Shown: one piece after another, positions 59,903-64,000 of the stretch
Layout of the letters: each line of letters opens with the position of its first letter
Position numbering within the stretch: position 1 is the stretch's first letter
Assembly: GCA_964612145.1 (NCBI GenBank)
Contig: CAZTBP010000015.1
Coordinates: 41,877-105,876, forward strand
Length of the DNA: 64,000 nucleotides
Direction: 5' to 3'
DNA from: JAGNLV01 sp964612145
GTDB lineage: Bacteria > Zixibacteria > MSB-5A5 > GN15 > FEB-12
The notes under the pieces: model-generated
What the model saw: only the letters and a program-made list of their open reading frames with translations
Database searches by the model: none
Told to the model about the DNA's origin: nothing
Position numbers and translations under genes: made by a program

Positions 59903-60919
59903 ATGGTCCGACTAAGTATACTTTGCACACATATAACGGCAGCCTTGTTGACCCTCTGCCTTATAAGCCCGGCCCCAGCCAACCCGACCCAGGGCTCTAT
60001 CTACGGCCAGGTCAAGAGGTCCGACGCCTCCTCGCCGGCCAACGGCGAACTGGTCTTCTTCGGCTTTATTCGATACTCCGACCGCGAAATCCGCACTAAC
60101 TCCGTCGACGGCGCCGGATATGACGCCGGCTTCTGGTTCGACGACTTCCAGAACTACCAGAACGAGGTCGCGGGCGTTCCATACAATTACTACTTCTTTG
60201 ACACTGTCGGCGGAGAATATTTCGCCCTGGCCGGCTTAATACCGAGTAACTCCTTCCAGCAAAAGGACGTTCAGCTCGCCCCGGCCATTTGGCCGGATCG
60301 CCCCGCCAACCTCCAGTACACCTACATCCCCGATGTCGGCGTCCGGCTCGACTGGCCCGGCTGCACCAACTGCACCTACCACATCTACCGCCGACTCGGA
60401 CCGGGCAACGGTTCCCTGTTCCGCGTCGACGACACCACCGGCAGTCTCTCCAACCGAGGCATAACCGACACCTTCTGGATTGACTCCACCGCCCTCGTCC
60501 CGGACATCTACACCTATGTCGTCATCGCCGAGCGCGACACCGGCCGCTATTCACCCCCGTCCGATATCGTCACCTTCAACGGCTCCTGCGTCATTGGCGA
60601 CGACACCGATGGCGACGGTTTTATCGACATCTGCGACAACTGCCCCGATACGGCCAATCTCGACCAGGCCGATTTCAACAATGACGGAATCGGCGACGCC
60701 TGCTGCTGTAACCTGCGGGGCGACTTAAATGAGTCCGGAGAAATCAACCTCTCCGACCTGACTTTTATGATCGACGCTGTCTGGCGCGGTGGACCGGATC
60801 CCGGCTGCCCATCCCATGGCGATATCAATAACTCCGAGGGCGACATGAACATCTCCGACGTTACCTTCATGATCGACTTCCTCTTCCGGGGCGGCGGAGC
60901 CCCCGCCCCCTGCCCGTAA
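59903..60919 (+). CDS. secreted protein with thrombospondin-type-3 and dockerin-like calcium repeats
   Basis: A 338-residue exported protein. Signal peptide of about 26 residues (ending SPAPA). Residues about 30-130 resemble a carboxypeptidase-regulatory or Ig-like region, and 130-230 a fibronectin-III-like domain. A thrombospondin-3-like calcium segment follows (DDTDGDGFIDICDNCPDT and NNDGIGDACC, about 233-270). The C-terminus has two dockerin-like motifs (RGDLNESGEINLSDLTFMID and EGDMNISDVTFMIDFLFRGG) and ends in CP. No FlgD-like domain. Dockerin-type ends are a hallmark of this lineage's secretome; cohesin partners may include the giant protein. Own promoter. Confidence 0.85.
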   Translation: MVRLSILCTHITAALLTLCLISPAPANPTQGSIYGQVKRSDASSPANGELVFFGFIRYSDREIRTNSVDGAGYDAGFWFDDFQNYQNEVAGVPYNYYFFDTVGGEYFALAGLIPSNSFQQKDVQLAPAIWPDRPANLQYTYIPDVGVRLDWPGCTNCTYHIYRRLGPGNGSLFRVDDTTGSLSNRGITDTFWIDSTALVPDIYTYVVIAERDTGRYSPPSDIVTFNGSCVIGDDTDGDGFIDICDNCPDTANLDQADFNNDGIGDACCCNLRGDLNESGEINLSDLTFMIDAVWRGGPDPGCPSHGDINNSEGDMNISDVTFMIDFLFRGGGAPAPCP

Positions 60920-61133
60920 ATCCCTGAATTGGCCGGTAAAATACCACCATCGACATCGAATCGGAAAAGTAACCGGGCCGGCTTGCCCGACAAACCTCCC
61001 GCATCTCACAAACACAACAACAGGAGAACCCTCCGGCCCCGCCGTATTCATTTGTCTATCAAAGCACACCACTCCACAGGTGCACAGCGCACATGACCAG
61101 CGACAGCTTCTGATGGCTTTGTAAATCGGTCCG

Positions 61134-61974
61134 CTATTCCTGCTTCATTTCCTCGATTTTCAAGCCGGAGCAACTATCCCAAAGACAAAAATCATACGTG
61201 ATCTTCAAGTAGGCCTCGGTCGGAAGCCCGTTCTCAATTCTTGGCGTAAATAGCCAACGTGGCAGAACCTCAAGAAGTTTGGCCGCAAAAAAGTACCCTT
61301 TGGGTGATTCCGACAGGATCAGGAAACGAATTTCTTCCACATCGCCGTCATCATAATTCTGTCCCGTAATAGCATCGAAATTCTCAACCGAAATCACGGG
61401 AAACGGAATTGGTTGTCCCAGCGAATCCAAATGCAGCAAGACCTGCACGCGCCCCTCCTTGACATACATTCTGGCAATGGCTGGATATTCCGGATCAATT
61501 CGATAGACAACCTGCACCTCTCGACTGATGCGATTGCTGCCTCTCCGGTTTCCACCCCACCACTCTCCATTGCTCGTACCACCAACCGCACCGTCGGCCG
61601 TCACTCCTGAGCCCGCCGATGGATAACCCGGCGAACCAAATTCTGGCCCGCGCGGTATGCCTGTTTGGGAGTGAACGAACTGCAGTCCGGCAGAACCCCG
61701 CCCCGGATACCCCGTGCCACCAACCGGATTGTCGACCGGCCTTAGATCGAACAGCGGCAGACGAGTTGGTGACTCGACTGGGGTTGTTGGCGCAGGCGGG
61801 AATCATAATGTCCTCGACCTGCCGAACTCGCAGCGTCTGGGTTGAGGGCCCCTCGAGTCCCGCTATCAAGAAACCGCAGACTGCCGCCAGCACGCAGACT
61901 ACACCGACAGCGGCGGCATACGCCCGCTGATAGTACCGCTGCAAATCACTCGGTCTTTGCGAGTGCTCAATCAT
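61134..61974 (-). CDS. TonB-like energy transducer, broken by a one-base frameshift near 61798-61800
   Basis: Two frames join into one TonB-like protein of about 279 residues. From ATG 61974: a cytoplasmic start, one membrane helix (AAAVGVVCVLAAVCGFLIAG) and VRQVEDIMIP. Here the frame shifts: with one C fewer in CCC at 61798-61800 the sequence continues PPAPTTPVESPTRLPLF, then a long Pro/Gly-rich linker. It passes into the frame that ends at 61134 with VVYRIDPEYPAIARMYVKEG, LPRWLFTPRIENGLPTEAYL and a beta-rich end, the TonB C-terminal domain. As written, the first frame goes on as a Trp/Arg-rich tail without family likeness. The start overlaps the upstream gene by four bases (ATGA). Either a genuine frameshift or a base-call error. 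Confidence 0.72.
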
Positions 61975-62420
61975 TCCCCATGCTCACTTTCAACTGAAGT
62001 CACAAGTATAAAGGGGCTATCCCGAATCGTATCAATTCCCCAGCAATCATCCTCCCGGCTCAAACGATAAACAGCCTTCTCTCCTAAATACCAAAACTCC
62101 AGAAATATCCAGCTCCGATCCAGAAAATCGAAATCCGGCCTGATGTGCTTTCGAGCCACTCCATCTTCCGGCCAGTAAGGCTCCAGAACATACGAAACCG
62201 AGCTGTCTGTCAGCACCGGTTGGAAATCTATTAAGCCGTGCCCCGGATTGTACGAAAAGGTGATATTCAACTGACTACTCGGACAGACCACAGTCACTTC
62301 AACCGGTTTCCGAATTTGTGCCGTCGGCCTCACAGCCTTTTCCTGTGTAATCTCGCCGAGATCATCCTGTGCCGTAACAGTCAACGAGACGAGAAAAACG
62401 ACTGCCCACACGTACTTCAC
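61971..62420 (-). CDS. hypothetical exported protein
   Basis: A 149-residue protein with a short signal peptide (about 17 residues, ending TVTAQ) and a mature part without a known domain; it holds two Cys (about residues 46 and 127) that could form a disulfide. The ribosome site GGAGG is about 13 bases from ATG. Its stop overlaps the TonB-like start, so the two are one operon, suggesting an envelope role. The 261 bases upstream (62421-62681) show no gene. Confidence 0.65.
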   Translation of the reverse strand: MKYVWAVVFLVSLTVTAQDDLGEITQEKAVRPTAQIRKPVEVTVVCPSSQLNITFSYNPGHGLIDFQPVLTDSSVSYVLEPYWPEDGVARKHIRPDFDFLDRSWIFLEFWYLGEKAVYRLSREDDCWGIDTIRDSPFILVTSVESEHGE

Positions 62421-62681
62421 TTTTCTACACCCTCCGTACCTCTAATTACGACGATTCAATTGCCAGGCCCCTTACCAAAAAGACCCGCATCGGTGGCCAA
62501 TCGTTTAACATTGAATGTCAAGTTCTTAGGAATACTCAAAACAGCCCGCCCCCGGCGTGTCATGCATCCCCGTGGTAACATGCCTGGTGTTGGGATACCG
62601 CGCAGGGGGCGGCCTTGCGCCGACCCCCGCCGCCGTTTCACACTACAATGTCGTGAACCTTCCGGTTATTTCAACCCGCCT

Positions 62682-62948
62682 TCAACCACGATTGGCCTGC
62701 TCGGACTCCGTTACCGTTTTGCTGTCGGCATCCGACCGTATAAACCGCTGCCCCAGCAACCCGACAACCATGCCCAGCCCAAACGCCACCAGCGTCCAGG
62801 CCCACGCCGCTCCGAGCCCTTCGGCCGTTCCCTGCGTCCCGGAAAAACCGAGCAGGTAGCCGATAACCAGCGCGAACAGCATCGGCACCATCACACCGCG
62901 GAACGACCGCCGCCGTTCTTCGCGAAGCCTCGTTCTTGTGTCAGCCAT
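62682..62948 (-). CDS. small hypothetical membrane protein
   Basis: An 88-residue protein with a basic N-terminus (about 18 residues, Arg-rich), two transmembrane helices (about residues 19-36 and 48-67) and an acidic tail. Strong ribosome site GGGAGG, five bases before ATG. The two-helix form recalls AtpZ-like or DUF-type accessory proteins, but no ATP synthase genes are nearby and I do not assign a family. Confidence 0.65.
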   Translation of the reverse strand: MADTRTRLREERRRSFRGVMVPMLFALVIGYLLGFSGTQGTAEGLGAAWAWTLVAFGLGMVVGLLGQRFIRSDADSKTVTESEQANRG

Positions 62949-62999
62949 ACTTCCTCCCTTAGTATCAAGTGAATCCGGTAAGGCACTATACTAAATTAA

Positions 63000-63761
63000 C
63001 TACAGTGCAGTGAAAAGGCAATGGACAACTGCACCTATAAAAGCTAGCCCGCACCCAAGAGCAGCACATCCGGGCCATGCCGCTCCCGAAAAAGCACAGC
63101 CAATCATTGCAGCCGCACAACCAGCAGCAGCTTCACGCTCAATACAATCTAACAGGTCGAAAATTAGTGCCATGGGCTGTGGAGTCCGGCCAAAGTACGA
63201 GAGAACCTTGCCTTCGAGATCTCTTCGATAAACACCCTCGCCTACTTCATAATATGCGAGATCTTTCTTGGTATAGTCAAACAGTAATTCGTAATATACT
63301 ACATAGGAGCACAGAGGGCTCACGACGAACTCAATGTATCGAGCGAAAGTCGAATCCCCCGTCACAGGCGTCAAGGCAATGGTAACTGCTTGAACCTTGA
63401 TGGAATCGACTTCCATAGCATTGGGCCAAATGAAACTGGAATCATATACTATCGTCCCTTCGACAAGAAACGAATATTCACGGTTGAAGGAAAATCCACT
63501 GTCAAGTGCCTCGCTGAGAATTCTCTGGACCTCGAATCTCTCCAAAGTCCTATCAATAACACTGTCAGCATGCGGCGAACCCGCGCTTAGTACCGAGCTC
63601 TGAGGTTCACCGTCCTCGTAATCATCCCCTTGTGATGTTTGACCTAAGTGGCCAATAGGAACATCGTTATCCCCACAACCCAAAAAGGATGCGCTCACCA
63701 TCCCGATCACCAATAGTACCGTGATAGTTGAGATCTCGTTTCTGTAACTTTGGTTTAGCAT
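63000..63761 (-). CDS. lipoprotein with a Cys-rich hydrophobic C-terminus
   Basis: A 253-residue protein. ATG 63761 has AAGGAG ten bases upstream; a longer frame to 63935 is unsupported. Signal peptide with lipobox SFLGC (Cys about 29). The middle part (about 60-190) is acidic, with no known domain. The last 50 residues are hydrophobic and hold six Cys in LLDCIEREAAAGCAAAMIGC, WPGCAALGCG and VVHCLF, spaced 9, 6, 9, 4 and 9 residues between them. This pattern looks like a disulfide-linked helical hairpin, as in some secreted bacteriocin-like or toxin C-termini, but the resemblance is only structural. Function unknown. Confidence 0.68.
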   Translation of the reverse strand: MLNQSYRNEISTITVLLVIGMVSASFLGCGDNDVPIGHLGQTSQGDDYEDGEPQSSVLSAGSPHADSVIDRTLERFEVQRILSEALDSGFSFNREYSFLVEGTIVYDSSFIWPNAMEVDSIKVQAVTIALTPVTGDSTFARYIEFVVSPLCSYVVYYELLFDYTKKDLAYYEVGEGVYRRDLEGKVLSYFGRTPQPMALIFDLLDCIEREAAAGCAAAMIGCAFSGAAWPGCAALGCGLAFIGAVVHCLFTAL

Positions 63762-64000
63762 GTCTGGTTCTCCTTCCTGTTTAAGTACCGAGTGCAGTAA
63801 GACGCCTAATCTCTTGTATAAAGGCGGGACGCGCCCAATTGTCGACATCTCTATTGCTTGCTTTGGCCCCTCCCCCCGGCCCCGGCTGGGGGGCGGCCGC
63901 CAACCGCCGCGACAGCCGCACCCCCGACCAGGCAAACCGGTCGCACACAGCAGGGAGGTAGCTGGGAACTACTCTCAAACGGAGCAGATCGCTCCTGCTC
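63762..64000. other. right edge without an assignable gene
   Basis: GC-rich sequence with a run of C and G around 63870-63910. A minus-strand frame of 65 codons (63781-63978) has no ribosome site and no family likeness, so I do not call it. A neighbouring gene may begin outside the window. Confidence 0.4.

Noticed and set aside
63781..63978. A 65-codon minus-strand frame at the right edge
   Set aside because: No ribosome site, Pro/Gly/Arg low complexity in a GC run, no recognisable family.

Overview
The window comes from a GC-rich, Gram-negative-type bacterium of the FCB superphylum, most like Zixibacteria or a close candidate phylum. This placement is an inference. It rests on secreted proteins ending in FlgD-like C-terminal sorting domains (NYPNPFNP motif), cohesin- and dockerin-like modules, TonB- and PorV-like envelope proteins and many lipoproteins. 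I found no rRNA, tRNA, CRISPR array, transposase or replication origin.

Layout. 1-5.1 kb (+): 3' part of serC, a PorV-like barrel gene broken by a TAA codon, a serine-palmitoyltransferase-like enzyme paired with a ceramide-synthase-like acyltransferase, and a lipoprotein. 5.1-8.7 kb (-): a five-gene overlapping operon (dprA-like, YigZ/IMPACT, PfkB kinase, PAP2 phosphatase, macro domain). 8.8-13.6 kb: lipoproteins, murQ and a small membrane protein. 13.6-18.1 kb (-): an RND transporter, LolA-like protein and outer-membrane barrel set. 18.3-19.1 kb (-): an ECF sigma/anti-sigma pair. 19.5-21.8 kb (-): a DUF3179 protein whose invariant cysteine codon is UGA, followed by a SECIS-like hairpin (probable selenoprotein), next to alkC. 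21.8-29.6 kb: pepF, a solitary Type IIG restriction-modification gene of different composition, a POT-type transporter, a Smr protein and a small zinc protein. 29.8-39.0 kb (-): one 3056-residue secreted protein with about 24 cysteine-rich Ig-like repeats, a cohesin-like module, dockerin-like repeats and a sorting domain. 39.4-45.2 kb: M48 protease, class I aldolase, PhzF, STAS protein and recA. 45.6-51.3 kb (+): a PEP-CTERM protein with a sigma-54-type promoter, dnaE and two thioredoxin-fold proteins. 51.5-54.1 kb (-): a cytochrome-bd-superfamily pair whose large subunit carries two c-type haem motifs. 54.2-64 kb: GNAT, TPR lipoprotein, TM2 protein, coaX, a zinc-ribbon membrane protein, a sigma factor with an anti-sigma that ends in a sorting domain, a dockerin protein, a frameshifted TonB-like gene and lipoproteins.

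Two genes are visibly broken: 948-2015 by a TAA codon and 61134-61974 by one extra base. Sequencing error therefore has to be weighed for every anomaly. The UGA in the DUF3179 gene differs in kind, because it falls exactly on the family's invariant Cys and is followed by a well-placed SECIS-like hairpin. Several genes (4546, 8671, 13297, 55797) have the -10 hexamer only 5-6 bases before the start codon and no Shine-Dalgarno, so leaderless mRNAs look common here.
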